From Allacma fusca (Eukaryota > Arthropoda > Collembola > Symphypleona > Sminthuridae): a DNA stretch of 64,000 bases. Shown piece by piece: positions 12,701-23,787 of the stretch; the first letter of the stretch is position 1; each line of letters begins with the position of its first letter. The notes under the pieces were generated by a model, which saw only the letters and a program-made list of their open reading frames with translations, had not been told where the DNA came from and searched no databases. Both the position numbers and the translations under genes were made by a program. The stretch is from assembly GCA_947179485.1 (NCBI GenBank), contig OX359245.1:9343001-9407000 (forward strand), given 5' to 3'.

Positions 12701-13779
12701 TTATTTATTAATACTCTTCTCTCTCCCCTCTCTTCTTTGGGCTTGGGTACATACTGCAATAGTGGGTGCTCCTTCCGACGCTTGTAACCTGCGAGTTTTC
12801 ATTCTGCATCTTAAATAAAATAATCTTCTCGTTCCCCCGGGTAAAGAGGACAATCCAGGGCTACATGACCTCCTTCCTCCTTGCACTTGAAGCACCCAGG
12901 GTGATCCATCAGGAAATGACTGTCTTTGCACACCCGTCATCCACGATTCGTAAATCCACATATGCGCCTTGGAAAGTTGTAAACTACTCCTGGTAGTTCC
13001 CTGCCCTCGTGATCCCACGAATAAGCCACCTCTGTTCTCGAGATGTCATTTGGTTGGTACCATTCCGGTCTGAATGGCCTGCCATGAATGTGTCTCATTC
13101 GATCAAAGACCAAGGCTTGGAACCTCCTAATTGCGTTGGGGGTCCCCATGATCCGCAGCTGTCGGCACAGTACTACTGATTGTTTCGGGTCCAAAATTGC
13201 ACAGCACAGGTTTTCTCCCGAAATCCTATTTACGCGGGTCTGTCTCGGAATCGGGAAAATCTGATCTATTATAATGTAGTGAAATAGAATAGAAGTATAA
13301 ACTTCCCTGTGATACACAATCGTGGGACCTGGTATTGCAGGCACTTCTCCCCATATCACCTCCACTGGCATGAATCTGACTTTTTTCTGAAGTGGCTCCA
13401 ATCGTAGTTGAGTCAGCCATTCCCTCATCTCGTTGACCTGTTGGAGTAGCTTCCTAGCGTGTTTGAAGACCCAGGTGGTCTCACCGGATTTAGCCAGTAG
13501 CATAGATTCCTTGAAAATTATCTGGACGCCCTCGCCTACCAGTTTGGTCTGTCCAGGGTCGCAGTTCGGAGTTGGGATGTGTTTGTGCACCATGTCCTCC
13601 ATCTCACTCGACAACTCATTCACAGGTGCTTCCAGGTCCTTAGATGCTTTCACTGACTTATCCTCCCAGATTTCCGTGATCTTCAGGGCCAGCCGGTTTA
13701 TTTTGGACACTTGCACATGGTGCTTTGCCTCGACCACAGACATTTCCGGGAGAGCTGCCATTGCTGCTGTTTGATTCTC
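12701..13779 (-). mobile_element. Gag/ORF1-like retroelement fossil
   Basis: The longest protein-like stretch of the window lies on the minus strand (main open part 12937-13779, starting MAALPEMSVVEAKHHV). The N-terminal half is helical and charged, with runs such as NELSSEMEDMVHKH. The later part has RRFQALVFDRMRHIHGRPF. Towards its downstream end (about 12840-12910) there is a CCHC-like zinc knuckle (C-F-K-C, then H, then C). A helical protein followed by a zinc knuckle and then an LTR-like block suggests a gag remnant with pol absent. A LINE ORF1 is the alternative. The element looks broken and incomplete. Confidence 0.5.
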
Positions 13780-13791
13780 ACCAGTGCTCGG

Positions 13792-14020
13792 ACTGGGTAC
13801 AGGTAATACTCGGTTAAATGGGTACGGGTACATGTATGGGTACTACCCGGGTACAGAAGTTGCGTACTCGCAAGTACGCGGGTACTACCCGGGTACTCGT
13901 GGGTACAGGTACGGGTATGGGTACTCACTCAGTGACAATCGGGTAGTACCCAATAGATACGGGTATCACTATGTAAAATACCTGTACCCGTGGGTGCTGT
14001 ACCCGAGTATTTTTGGGTAT
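13792..14020. mobile_element. hAT-like end, GTACCC-word array
   Basis: Starts CAGTGCTCGGACTGGG and continues as about 220 bp of GGGTAC and GTACCC words in both orientations. The first 35 bp match the inverted right end of the element at 19960-20882 (GTGCTaggc..GGGTACrGGTAATACTCGG), so this is an end of the same family. No matching right terminus or target duplication was found. The element is truncated or its other end has diverged. It directly abuts the gag-like fossil. Confidence 0.6.
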
Positions 14021-14029
14021 TTCAAGGAT

Positions 14030-15055
14030 TTCTGCTGGGATGGATTACTAGGGCTAACAATAAAATCTTCCAAACGTGGAGATGCTTGTTTCTTTGTATA
14101 CAGATCTATGTATATCGATTCCAACCACTATTGTGCATGCAATTATTCAGGACCAACATATGGAAAGTGGTCATAGCTGTATATCAGAAATTCGTGGTTG
14201 GAATCGAATGAAATGTGATATGGCGATCTCTTAAGACATTTAAAGGAGGTCCATTACTACGAAATTGCAAAAATCCGAAAAAACCGAAAATACCAGGGAA
14301 ATATAAAATTCGGATTTCTGGATTTCCGAGAGCACGGACCCCTATTATAATTATATAAGGAAGCTGTATACCAAATTTCAACAAAGTCGGACCAACTGTT
14401 GCTGAGTTATGGCTATTACCACCATCAAACTTTGCGACTCCCCCAACCTGGGGTAGCGAATTCAGATTTTTTTCACTATTTTTCCGGGCATCCCCTAAGT
14501 ACCGCCTAATAAATTTAGTATGAATTTATATCAAATTCAGAGATGGTGAAATGTTCTGGTTGATTCTATTTGTAAGGTCTCCTATACATTCCCCTATAAA
14601 TACACCAGTTGAGACCTTTAGTCAGTTAAACTTTTATGTCCATCGGTACGTATGAAAACATGTGTCGATGAACTTATCGATGTATTTACAAGCATTGACA
14701 TCATTGGCACTATAGGTATCTTATTGATGTAATTAAATAAAATTTCCCCGAATAATCGTAATTTGTATGCGCACACAAATTTTGAAAACAGTCAAATCAC
14801 GCATGTGGAAGTTTGTGCGACATGTTTCAACCGATATGAGAGACAACTGAATGTGAGCAACAAACGCAATTATTATAGATTAACAACCCGGTTTCTATAA
14901 TTACTACATATGTATTTGGTGTGTTTATACTTGGAAAATTTAATTTTCTGAGGTTAAGGAGATGATTTGATGCCCTTCAAAAATAATAGACTTCTTAAGT
15001 ATTATCCAATTTGACCATGCACAAAATTTGAATTGGTGTATTGGTGATATCAATC
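14030..15055. other. Intergenic, old repeats
   Basis: No gene is supported. The part 14585-14800 is the relative of 7175-7335. The part at 14340-14420 contains ATACCAAATTTCAACAAAG and GAGTTATGGC, a motif style seen in decayed dispersed elements, but no frame is convincing. Confidence 0.4.
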
Positions 15056-15059
15056 ATTG

Positions 15060-15890
15060 TGATTCTCAGAAAATTTATTTCATCCCTAGCTCGAAAATTA
15101 TGGATGCAGGTTTTCAGGAAGTAGAGCTATAAGTCAATCTTCTGTTGGAGAAGGTCTCTTAAAACGTTATTAAATGTTTACTAAAATTTTAAAAATTGTT
15201 TCCACTTGTGACATTGCCTTGTATTGAGTGTAATTGTCGTTCGGAAGAGAGACTACATACAATGAAAATTGTCTACCCCCTCGAGAACTGAATTACAAAA
15301 TTCTGGCAATTCACCTGCTAATTCGTGGGTAGGCAACAGGCGTGGTGTAATTTCGACGCGTTAAAGTCCAACAAAAGGACTTCGTTCAATAATTCATTTT
15401 GTGCTGGTGTTACTTCGAACTTTATTTGACACTTCATGAATTTTATAAATAAGAGTGTCCAATTAAATGTTGAATGTCCCAATTTCTACTAAACGTTGTT
15501 TTAGATGTTCTTTATTATTCTAAAATACTTTGAAAAAATAATTTGAATAATTGTTGATTATGTTTAATAGCCAAATATTGATACCAGCAGGTGTGTAGGG
15601 ACATGAAAAATATCGAAAAGGTTCTGATGCTTCAAATTTTTAAAAACGGTAAATCCTATGAATAATTTTTCCAAAAATGTCAGTCTATCCTAGAATGTTT
15701 AATTGGAATCGACAGTCATATTTGAAGCTAAAAATTTATATATTAAACCTTCATTTTTTCAAAATGAATTGTCAAACGTTTGTGGTATGCCTAATTCCAG
15801 AATTTCTCAAATTTACTTCATTGACCTGGGTCAAGATTCCCGGTCACATGGTCCAGGAACGTGTAGCATGTGGTCATTAGAATGTTAATT
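15060..15890 (+). repeat. Dispersed noncoding repeat R1, copy B
   Basis: Collinear with 27300-28210 over its whole length and with 8690-9150 in its first half. Anchors are AAATTATGGATSCAG, TTGTCGTTCGGAAGAGAG, TTTATTTGACACTTC, AGCCAAATATTGATACCAGC, GGTGTGTAGGGACATGAAAA and CATTGACCTGGGTCAAGATT. The two overlapping open frames at 15677-15888 lie within the repeat and are not conserved as proteins in the other copies. Confidence 0.65.
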
Positions 15891-16143
15891 TCTTATCTCT
15901 ATACCACTGGCCTCCTGCTGGTGTGTGGTAATTTAAAACTGTTTTTGGCGAAACCTGTTTAGCATGTACTTACACAATGCACAGTAGATGGTAGCAGCAC
16001 AAGCACATGCAACCATGCAGAAGTTGAACTGTGCTAATTTAAAACTGCTCGAAACATGTTTTCCATGCCTCATACAATGTACAATATATATCATAAAAAG
16101 AACATGCAACTCATTGGAGAAGCTGGGATGTGTCAGTCCACGC

Positions 16144-17029
16144 TAGTACTCAGACCAGTTCAGTTCAAAACCGAAAAATTCCGATTCGGTTCAGTTCAGT
16201 TCAGTTTGATTCACTATAAATAGAGTTCAGTTCAGCTGTTGAACTGAACTGAACAGTTCAATTCTGTATTTGAATCGAACTGAACCATGTAATGCAAACT
16301 GCAGTTCAAACGGTTTGCAAACAGGCTCCTTGCTGGAAATGTCACCACCAACGTACAGTTTTATCTTTCATTCTCATATATAGTTATTTAACGAATAATG
16401 GACAGTTTATTAATTATTTTATTATTTAACAATTTTTCTTTTAATAATTCCATGGGGCATTGCTATGTTGCTGGACTAAGCTTGGGGCTAAAGAAGTTGC
16501 ATTTCGCATTACTTTCTTTAAAACTTCATCAGCTACTTAAAATTCTGGTTTTATTACGGAGCTGAAAAAATTTAAATTGATACGAATCCTAAGGAAAATG
16601 TAAATACTGAATTCGCCCAAAGCTGCAATGCTAAATGGAAGCAATGGATTACTAAAAGTAGATTCTGAAACAGGGCCATTCCAGAGTACATAACCGTCAT
16701 CATAATTTGTGCATTCTCCAGTGCACTGATTGCTATGGTGAATGCAATTAGGAACAGGTTAAAAGGAAAAAGAAATCAGTTTTTTCTGAAGTTGACTCAA
16801 ATAACTAAATTCGGAGCTCTATATGTGTACATCCGCAATTGTTCTTGTTTACCAAACACTGCGACTGAACTGTTTGATTCACCGATTCAGTTCAGTTCAT
16901 CGGGTGAAACTGAACTGAACTGAACTGTTTTTACTTGAACTGAACCGAAACCGAATTTTCGTTTTGGTTCACTGCTCAAACTGAACTGAACTGCAAATTT
17001 TGAATCGAACTGAACTGTTCCGAGTACTA
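16144..17029. mobile_element. hAT-like element with GTTCA-word ends
   Basis: 886 bp flanked by perfect 8-bp duplications GTCCACGC (16136-16143 and 17030-17037). The termini are inverted: TAGTACTCAGACCAGTTCAG on the left and, reverse-complemented, TAGTACTCGGAACAGTTCAG on the right. Each end continues as an array of GTTCA/TGAAC words (about 16164-16320 and 16880-17020), with both orientations within each end. An 8-bp duplication is the hAT hallmark. The central part is AT-rich and shows no transposase, so the element is non-autonomous. Confidence 0.9.
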
Positions 17030-17039
17030 GTCCACGCTT

Positions 17040-17945
17040 CCCATACAGAAGGTATAATGCAAAAGGAAGTTCGAATCAAAATAATTCACATTTTCAAAAA
17101 TTTCCGTCCAAAAATTTGAATACCCGTACATTAATAAGAAGATTTGAGTGGAAGTCACCGCGAAAGCGCAAACCAGGAATCACGGAAGGGGTCCGAAATA
17201 GGTAATAAACCGAAATTGACGGTTTCTTCAAACATTCCAGGGCAAAATTTTGAAAACAAGAGAAATCAGAAATTAAGAAATCAAATCATACTTTGTATAT
17301 AGAAAAACAACTGTGGGCATCAGGAGGTTTATCAGAAACTCAAATGAAAAACATTCACTAAAGTATTTTTAGGCAGCGTTTTTTCTTGCAATGTACTTCA
17401 AATTTGCATGTTTCAGTATTTTATTCAGTATGTTAACATTTTATAACTTGGCATTAAAATATGTTCAATTTCTCCTAAATAATTTTTCAAGTGCAGTATA
17501 CTGGCAATCACGAACTCAATCTTCGCCTTAATCTTCCATTTTTTGTTACAATATTAAAAACCGACCTGTTAATATATACAGATGTAAATCAGCTCACTCA
17601 AACTAAAACCTATTCAGGGTTTATTGCAATGATTCTAACGTATTTCCGGATTATACGACAAATTAAACCCCAGAAAAGGAAATTACACATTTAAATGTGG
17701 CACTGTTCAGTGCGTCATGGAGTATAATCGTCTTGTATGTTACATTGCTCTCTCGCCTTCAAATATTAAGTAAATTAATCTAATTGGTTGTTAAACAAAA
17801 ATGTCTGGAAAGGTATGGATGATATGGGCTCAGTCCAAAAAATAAGCCTAAAAAAAGGACTTAAACTTAATTATTTATATTTTTTACCAGCAAGAATAGC
17901 AAATTAGATCGATTTGCTCAGTGATTTAGCAAACTTTCTTCCGGA
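17040..17945. other. Intergenic, nothing recognised
   Basis: AT-rich. The open frame at 17491-17694 is short and has no features that I recognise. No terminal repeats or arrays were noticed. Confidence 0.4.
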
Positions 17946-17949
17946 TTTC

Positions 17950-18310
17950 AGAAATTAGAACTACACACAAAAATACACCATATCTGCTTACACGCGAAAA
18001 TGACCCTTACAAAACATATTTCAATTGCTGTCGAACTCTACCTGTTTTCATAAATTGCGGTTACTTAAATTATTCATCCCAATTGTTTGTCTCTACAACC
18101 ATTTTGCACGGGTGCTAAACAAATTTGGTAAATTAGAATTGCACACAAGAACGCATCATGTTTGATTTCAAACGCAGTTGGTTCTCACAAAATATATTTC
18201 AAATGGTGTCGAACTCTATTTATTTTCATAAATTGTGGTTACTTAAAATATTCATCATAATTTTTTGCTTCTGCAAACATTTCGAACAGGTGCTAAACAA
18301 ATTTGGTATG
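17950..18310. repeat. Two-copy tandem duplication, about 179 bp
   Basis: TTAGAACTACACAC (near 17954) recurs as TTAGAATTGCACAC (near 18133). The blocks following both are CAAAAYATATTTCAAWTG, GTCGAACTCTA, TTTTCATAAATTG, GGTTACTTAAA and GGGTGCTAAACAAATTTGGT-like, in the same order. The two copies differ at many positions, so the duplication is not recent. Confidence 0.7.
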
Positions 18311-18866
18311 GCTCCCCTTGTAAATGCGTAATTTGAATTTGATTTGTTTTTCATTATCTGTATGAGGAGGCCATACGTAGATGCTTTTATATACAAAAGT
18401 TTTAATAACGCACCAGCTCCGACACTCATGCAAACAATATTTGTACACTAAGTAGATAGGTGTTAGAAATTGCCTTGTTAATTTCCATATAATTTCAACA
18501 TTTAAATTTACTGCACAAACGAAATCTGTGGCGTGTTATTAAAAAGTATAATAATATAAAATTTAAAATGTTTGTTTAACAATTTAAATATTTTTATTAC
18601 ATTTTGACTATTCTTATAATTTCCCAGAACTGTTGAATTTTATTGACTCACTTGAATCACTGGTAATGGAATTTTCAGGATTTCATTTGAATCTAACATG
18701 ATCACTTAAAGTGTGAAAAATATTGTGACACAAGGTTATTTATATTTCGAATAGTTTACACATAAAGCGATAGTACTTTCTAAAACGTTTCTGAAAACGA
18801 CATCCCACTCTTTCCTTCTAAATATACACCAATTACTATCTATAAGTGTTAGAAATATGGGACCTG
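18310..18866. other. Intergenic, nothing recognised
   Basis: AT-rich DNA with no array, inverted terminal repeat or convincing frame. The minus-strand open frame at 18226-18429 straddles the tandem duplication and is judged spurious. Confidence 0.35.
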
Positions 18867-19887
18867 GGGCCTATTTCACCAAGCGCTCTTCACTCCTCAA
18901 TTTTCACTTTTCATTTGGTTTTGAAAAGTTTTTGTTCCACCATTGCACTTTGCATTTGTCAATTGCAAAATGCAAAGTAGTAACTTTTCACACCGGATTT
19001 TGCAATTTACGTTTCACAATACTCGCCGGGAAAATGCAAAAGTGCAGAGTTTTGCAAATTTCCATGAAATAAATGCAAAGGGTCTCCACGTTTTGCACTT
19101 GGTACATGTAGCATTAAATATAATGTAGTTTCTCAACTTACCCGTACACACATAAACATAAATTGGTTTACTTATTTAAAATTCCAATCTAAACTCCAAC
19201 TAAGTTGACTTTGTGCTCTGAAATTGTGTCATAATAATAAGGTACGTATCATACTACCATTTGTTATTATTGTCGTTATGAATCAAAATGAATCTGCTGT
19301 TTGATAGCAGTGACGAAGTAGATGATGACACTGCGTATACCCTCGGAGTTTACCGAACCCGCATTAACTTTACCATCGAAAAGTTCCGAATGAGATCCTC
19401 CGAAATAGAACATATCCTAGAAAGAGTAGGACCGTTTTAGGGCCAAAACAAATATGAATAATGCAATATCTCCGGAGGAGCAGTTACTAATAGCGTTGCA
19501 CTAGCTGGGTAATGGGGGACAGTATCATGCCGTTGCTGACATGCATGGTATCAGCAAATCAACTGTTTGTCGTGCTGTCAAAAAAAACTACTAAACTACA
19601 ATAGTTTAAACTACTCACCAACCATGATCCAGGATAAAACGAATGATGATAACGAGATCTTCTGGGACTTAGTGAGGCAATATGATATGAGCTTAAATAT
19701 TTCATTGGGTGCTCACCATTGTATGTTTACATTTGATGTTTACCGTTCAAAAATTTGCACTTCTCTATTTTAAATGCAAAGTTGGTGAGTTTGCTTTGAG
19801 ATTTGCTCCGCACTTTTCACTTTGCGTTTATCGCAAAGTGAAAAATGAAAAATGAAAAGTGAAGAGTTGAATTGGTGAAATAGGCGC
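18867..19887. mobile_element. PIF/Harbinger element, internally deleted
   Basis: The left end GGGCCTATTTCACCAA is inverted at the right end as TTGGTGAAATAGGCGC. CTG flanks both sides (18864-18866 and 19888-19890), consistent with the 3-bp duplications of PIF/Harbinger elements. Inside each end there are dense short words of the type TTTTCACTTT and TGCAAA/TTTGCA (18890-19070 and 19770-19870), which can be transposase-binding subterminal repeats. The interior holds a fragment of a HARBI1-like transposase. At 1,021 bp it is far shorter than an autonomous element. Confidence 0.85.
19288..19595 (+). pseudogene. HARBI1-like transposase N-terminal remnant
   Basis: An open segment from ATG 19288 to a stop at 19438-19440 (51 codons) reads into EKFRMRSSEIEHILERVGP. 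A second segment in another frame from 19460 reads ISPEEQLLIAL, then, past an in-frame stop, VADMHGISKSTVCRAV. The motifs ISPEEQLLIAL and HGISKSTV(C/S)R belong to the N-terminal helix-turn-helix part of PIF/Harbinger transposases. The DDE catalytic domain is absent, the reading frame is shifted between the segments, and the protein cannot be functional. It sits inside the Harbinger ends, which fits an internal-deletion derivative. Confidence 0.8.
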
Positions 19888-19959
19888 CTGGTAAAAAATT
19901 ATTAAATGGTGTTAACGCTTACATAATTTAAAAACAGACTTTGAACCTGTTGAGTCCTA

Positions 19960-20882
19960 TCGGCACGGGTACGAAAAATCGGTATCCGTCACGAAGTGCG
20001 GGTATTGCAATATCTGGTATCTATACCCGTACCCATACCCGAGTATCCGGGTACAAATTTTTCATACCCGTACCCGCAATGTAATCTCAAACCTATACCT
20101 GTACCCGCATTGTACCCGAAAATTACTCGAAAGTTCTACCCATACTTGGGTATCACAATGTCCTACCCGTACTCGTACTCGGGTACTTTATATCCAGGTT
20201 TATCTAAATGCAGCGCATAGTACGTTATGTACTATAATATATGACACCTTAGTGTGTAATTTTGACTAGCTAGAGCGTAGTTTGATATTGCATATTTTCA
20301 TTGAAGAGTAGAAAAACTAGAAGCGTATTTGTTTAGAAATAAAGTAAAATTTCATATTTGCAGATTCATCAAAACATTACCAACCGTACATAATTCCGCT
20401 GAATCGTATTCTCCACTTCTATTTTGTTATTATTCTTCGTTTGTGTTTATTAATTTATACTTACTAAAGCATGTTTTCCTAAAAGCATATATTTTAACTA
20501 CACAGTCTAAAATACATTTACTGTATGTTAAGGTTAAAAGAGTATTAAGACTAAGTTATATGTATTCAGAAACACTAAAAATACGGACAAAAGTTCCCAA
20601 CTTTGGCATAAAATTCATCAAAATGTCTCAACTCTCAACGTATCTTCGGGTACGATGGTCGTGGGTACGAGTTAATGACTCGTACCCGTACCCGGTGGGT
20701 ATACACCCATTTTGAAATCCTTGTACCCGTAACCATACCCCTATCCGTACCCGAAATTTTAAGCCGACCAAAGTGTACTCGGGTAGTACCCGAAATTGAT
20801 CGAGTGCACAAACTCGGTACCCGGGTAGTACCCATACCCGTACCCGTTTACCCGAGTATTACCCGTACCCGTGCCTAGCACG
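19960..20882. mobile_element. hAT-like element with GTACCC-word ends
   Basis: 923 bp flanked by perfect 8-bp duplications GAGTCCTA (19952-19959 and 20883-20890). The right terminus, reverse-complemented, is CGTGCTAGGCACGGGTACGG. The left terminus TCGGCACGGGTACG matches it from the fifth base, so the left end seems to have lost about 4-5 bp. Arrays of GTACCC/GGGTAC words fill 19965-20210 and 20640-20875. The middle is AT-rich and noncoding. Same family as 13792-14020 and probably 21363-21598. Confidence 0.9.
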
Positions 20883-20889
20883 GAGTCCT

Positions 20890-21360
20890 ATTCACTCACT
20901 TAAAATAATAAAAACAATTTATGTTTTTATGTGATTCTGACAGGAGCATTCAAAGTACGAAACATGTATTGAGGCGCAATTTTTATTTATTATTTCCAAT
21001 GGTTTACATCCGAAACAATAATAATTTCCTATTAGGCCAATTCCTGAAAACAAACTCCATAACTTCCTTTAATCACTCCTTAACAGTTCGATAAAAGAAG
21101 CCTGGCAGTTTATCTATACGCATCTGCACTCGCGAATCTTGCAAAAAATTGTTGAATGGCATCGACGCTTTGGTAGTTTAAGCACAAATTTTTGAAATTG
21201 TTGAGTGTACATATGAAATGTCGATTTGAAAATGCCCTAACGGGCTAGAACGGCACGCATATTGTAAAATGGCATTTTGGGTATAATATATTTGTGTCAC
21301 TGTGTTATCGAGCTTAATTCAAAGTTCAGTGAAATGCGCTTGGGATTCGGAACTCATTGT
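20890..21360. other. Intergenic, nothing recognised
   Basis: AT-rich flank between two GTACCC-word elements. No frame or array is visible. Confidence 0.35.
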
Positions 21361-21362
21361 GG

Positions 21363-21598
21363 ACCAGTGGGTACAGATACCGTGTACCCGTACCCATACC
21401 CGTACCGATACCCGTACCCGAATATCGGGTACGACAAAATGCTGTATCTATACCCGTACCCATACCTGAATACCCGGGTAAAACATTTAAGTACCCGTAC
21501 CCATACATGAAACAAATTTTCCCGTCCCCGTAATGTACCCAAAACCTGTACCCATACCCGAGTACCTACTGTTTGTACCCGGGTATTACTCGCGTACT
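21363..21598. mobile_element. Small GTACCC-word MITE-like element
   Basis: About 236 bp made almost wholly of GTACCC, CCCGTA and GGGTAC words. The left edge is CCAGTGGGTACAGATACC. The right edge, reverse-complemented, is CCAGTACGCGAGTAATACCC. An 8-bp flanking duplication was not found, so the ends are approximate or mutated. The open frames across it (21277-21542, both strands) are translation of the array. Confidence 0.6.
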
Positions 21599-21599
21599 G

Positions 21600-22400
21600 G
21601 AAGTTTAGCCGTTTGAAGATTCCCAGTCATTTGCCTTCCCAGCTGAAAATGTCCAATTTGTCAATTTTTTGATCTCTTATTTCTATTATTATGTCGAATC
21701 TCGGTAAGTTTATCAACATAAAGTATAATTAATTGCTTTAAAACCTAAAACCATTCCGACATTGTTGCAGAAATTTGGAAGGGGTAGTAAAATTACCCTA
21801 TTTATTTTTAGTAAAATATCCTCTTTTCTGTCGAGACGAAATAATTGGAGAGATGAATAAATAAAAATAGCTCCGAGAATAATATTTACGGAACCTAGCT
21901 TGCCAAACAACGCATCTTTCAGTTATTAATTTCTGGTGGGTACACTTCGTGAATTCTGATTTTATTTTAACTTAAAATGCGTCCACCAGAGTGTCCAATT
22001 AAAATTTGAATGACCCAATTTCTACAAATTGCTATTTACAAGTTCCTTATTATTCTACATGAGCTTTTAATTTTAATTTTTGCTTATATTCGATTGTCAA
22101 ATCTTCAAAACCAAAAAGAGGCTGTGGGAAAACAATTTTTATAAGAAGTGTTGATTTTTATTTTCTACATATTTCTGTGATTTCCTGAATGTTCAATCGA
22201 TTTCTTAAATGAGATTTTTCAATATTAAAATTCTAATTAATTAGCAAACCGCCAATTTCCAATTTATATTCCATTTATTAATTTCTTATTATGTAGCAGG
22301 CATTTTGTTTAATTTGAATGTACAGGATAACCATCATCATTTGCCCCCTAGCCAGCATAAGGGAGTGAAAAATAATTCGTTACCAAATCTTGTTGGAAAT
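21600..22400. other. Intergenic with R1-related fragment
   Basis: The segment 21930-22060 (ACACTTCGTGAATT, then AGAGTGTCCAATTAAA, then CCCAATTTCTAC) matches the central block of R1 copy B near 15430-15500. Nothing else is recognised. Confidence 0.45.
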
Positions 22401-22439
22401 TTTATGGGATATCTGGGGAGGTGTGCATAAGCAGAAAAT

Positions 22440-22990
22440 TTTGGTTCTACATTTTATTGAAATAGCAAATACCCATTGGTAATAGGTAATACCCCCGTAA
22501 TTTTCAGAGGAATTTGTTTTGAAAACTATGGTAAACAAGATAAAAGCAAGGGTTAAATGGTCAAATCCAATTGTAATGTATGACATGATGATTTTCTTCC
22601 AGCCAACCAATATTAGCATCAGATTACAAACAAATATATTCTATTAACTTGGATTTTTCCACCGAAAGTTTGATTGAGTATTTTCTTTCCGGTAAATTAT
22701 ATATGATCTATAGTCATAAATATTTACTCTTGTAATATTCATGCGATGGGATCAGGCTGACAATTTGGATTCTAAATAATCATGCAAATTATATGAAGCG
22801 GCGTCGAAGCTTCGTTTTAAATTGAGTTTTTTGTGCTGTGTAAATTCGTTGTATTGTTCCTATTTATTCTCATTATGCATCACAATGGGAAATCATTTTT
22901 CTGTCATAGTCGGATGGGATCCTTGCGCTTCTTACCCGACAAATTTATTTTGCAGTTTCTCTTTTTAACTCGCGTCTTAAAATGTTAAAA
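22440..22990 (+). repeat. Dispersed noncoding repeat R2, 5' portion
   Basis: Collinear with 53340-53700. Shared blocks are CAAATACCCATWGG, TTTGTTTTGAAAAC, AAATGGTCAAAT, TCTTCCAGCCAMCCAATA, TACAAAYAAATAT, TGGGAAATYATTTT and CTTACCC. R2 continues at 53690 into a part that also occurs inside the triplicated unit (34190-34790). Confidence 0.6.
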
Positions 22991-23787
22991 TTGCACCTTT
23001 CGAAGTCAATTGTGCTTGGCATTAAAGTGCCCAAGGGGCGAAGTGATTGTTGCCTTCTGTTCGACAAGATCTCTATTTGCTGAAATAATGATTCCCACTT
23101 TGCACAACGTTACAATTTGTAAACGCAGTGATTTAAATTTTGTCGCCAAGTTATTCTACTGTATTAGCTGTAGACCTGAGACATGTCTAACAATATCATT
23201 TGACATGTTTTGTATGAATGTCAATTGTAGATGAGTGCTTTACTGCTGATTTTGCTCGCGTGGTGGAAATAATTAACAAACATTTCAATAAATATTGAAA
23301 ACAATTGACGTGGCAACAACACTAATAACGTAATTATTTAAAATTTCGGGTTTGAAAACACGCGCAGCAAATCCTGTTGAAATATTTTCATATTTTTCGA
23401 AAACAGCTGGAGCCGAAATCAATAGTTGAAATTATCGAACTAAAACTTTGTCAATGACTTTTAGCAGGCGATTCGTATTTAAGGGTGGGGAATAAGCTGG
23501 GGTTGGATATTGTTCCCGTCTCAATTTTTCCCAGTCCAGGAACTGACTATTTGGATTTTTTTGACAAAATTTTTTTGACAAAATTTTTTTGACAAAATGT
23601 CATCGTTTTTAAAGTCATACAATACAACGACAAAACAATGCACTAGCATACCTCTTGCTATCATCAAAATTCATTCATAAACTAGATAGGGAAACGGTTC
23701 CACCGAATCCTAACAATGCAGACGAATTATACAGGGGAATGCTATTTAATCTTTAGATAAGTATTACACCAACATTCCAAAAAGATA
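22990..23787. other. Intergenic with a short tandem repeat
   Basis: At 23560-23600 the 15-bp word TTTTTGACAAAATTT is repeated about three times without interruption. No gene is supported. The open frame at 23010-23234 is cysteine-rich but matches no family that I know. Confidence 0.45.

Noticed and set aside
12937-13833. Upstream methionine of the gag-like frame within the GTACCC array
   Set aside because: The first residues (MYPYPFNRV) are translated array. The protein-like part starts at about 13773.
20329-20878. Open frames of 128 and 67 residues, and their antisense
   Set aside because: They read through AT-rich filler and the GTACCC array of a hAT-like element. The Tyr-Pro-rich and Arg-Thr-rich peptides are translated repeats.
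23010-23234. Cysteine-rich 74-residue frame
   Set aside because: Cysteines are irregularly spaced, there is no signal peptide, and the composition equals that of the surrounding noncoding DNA.
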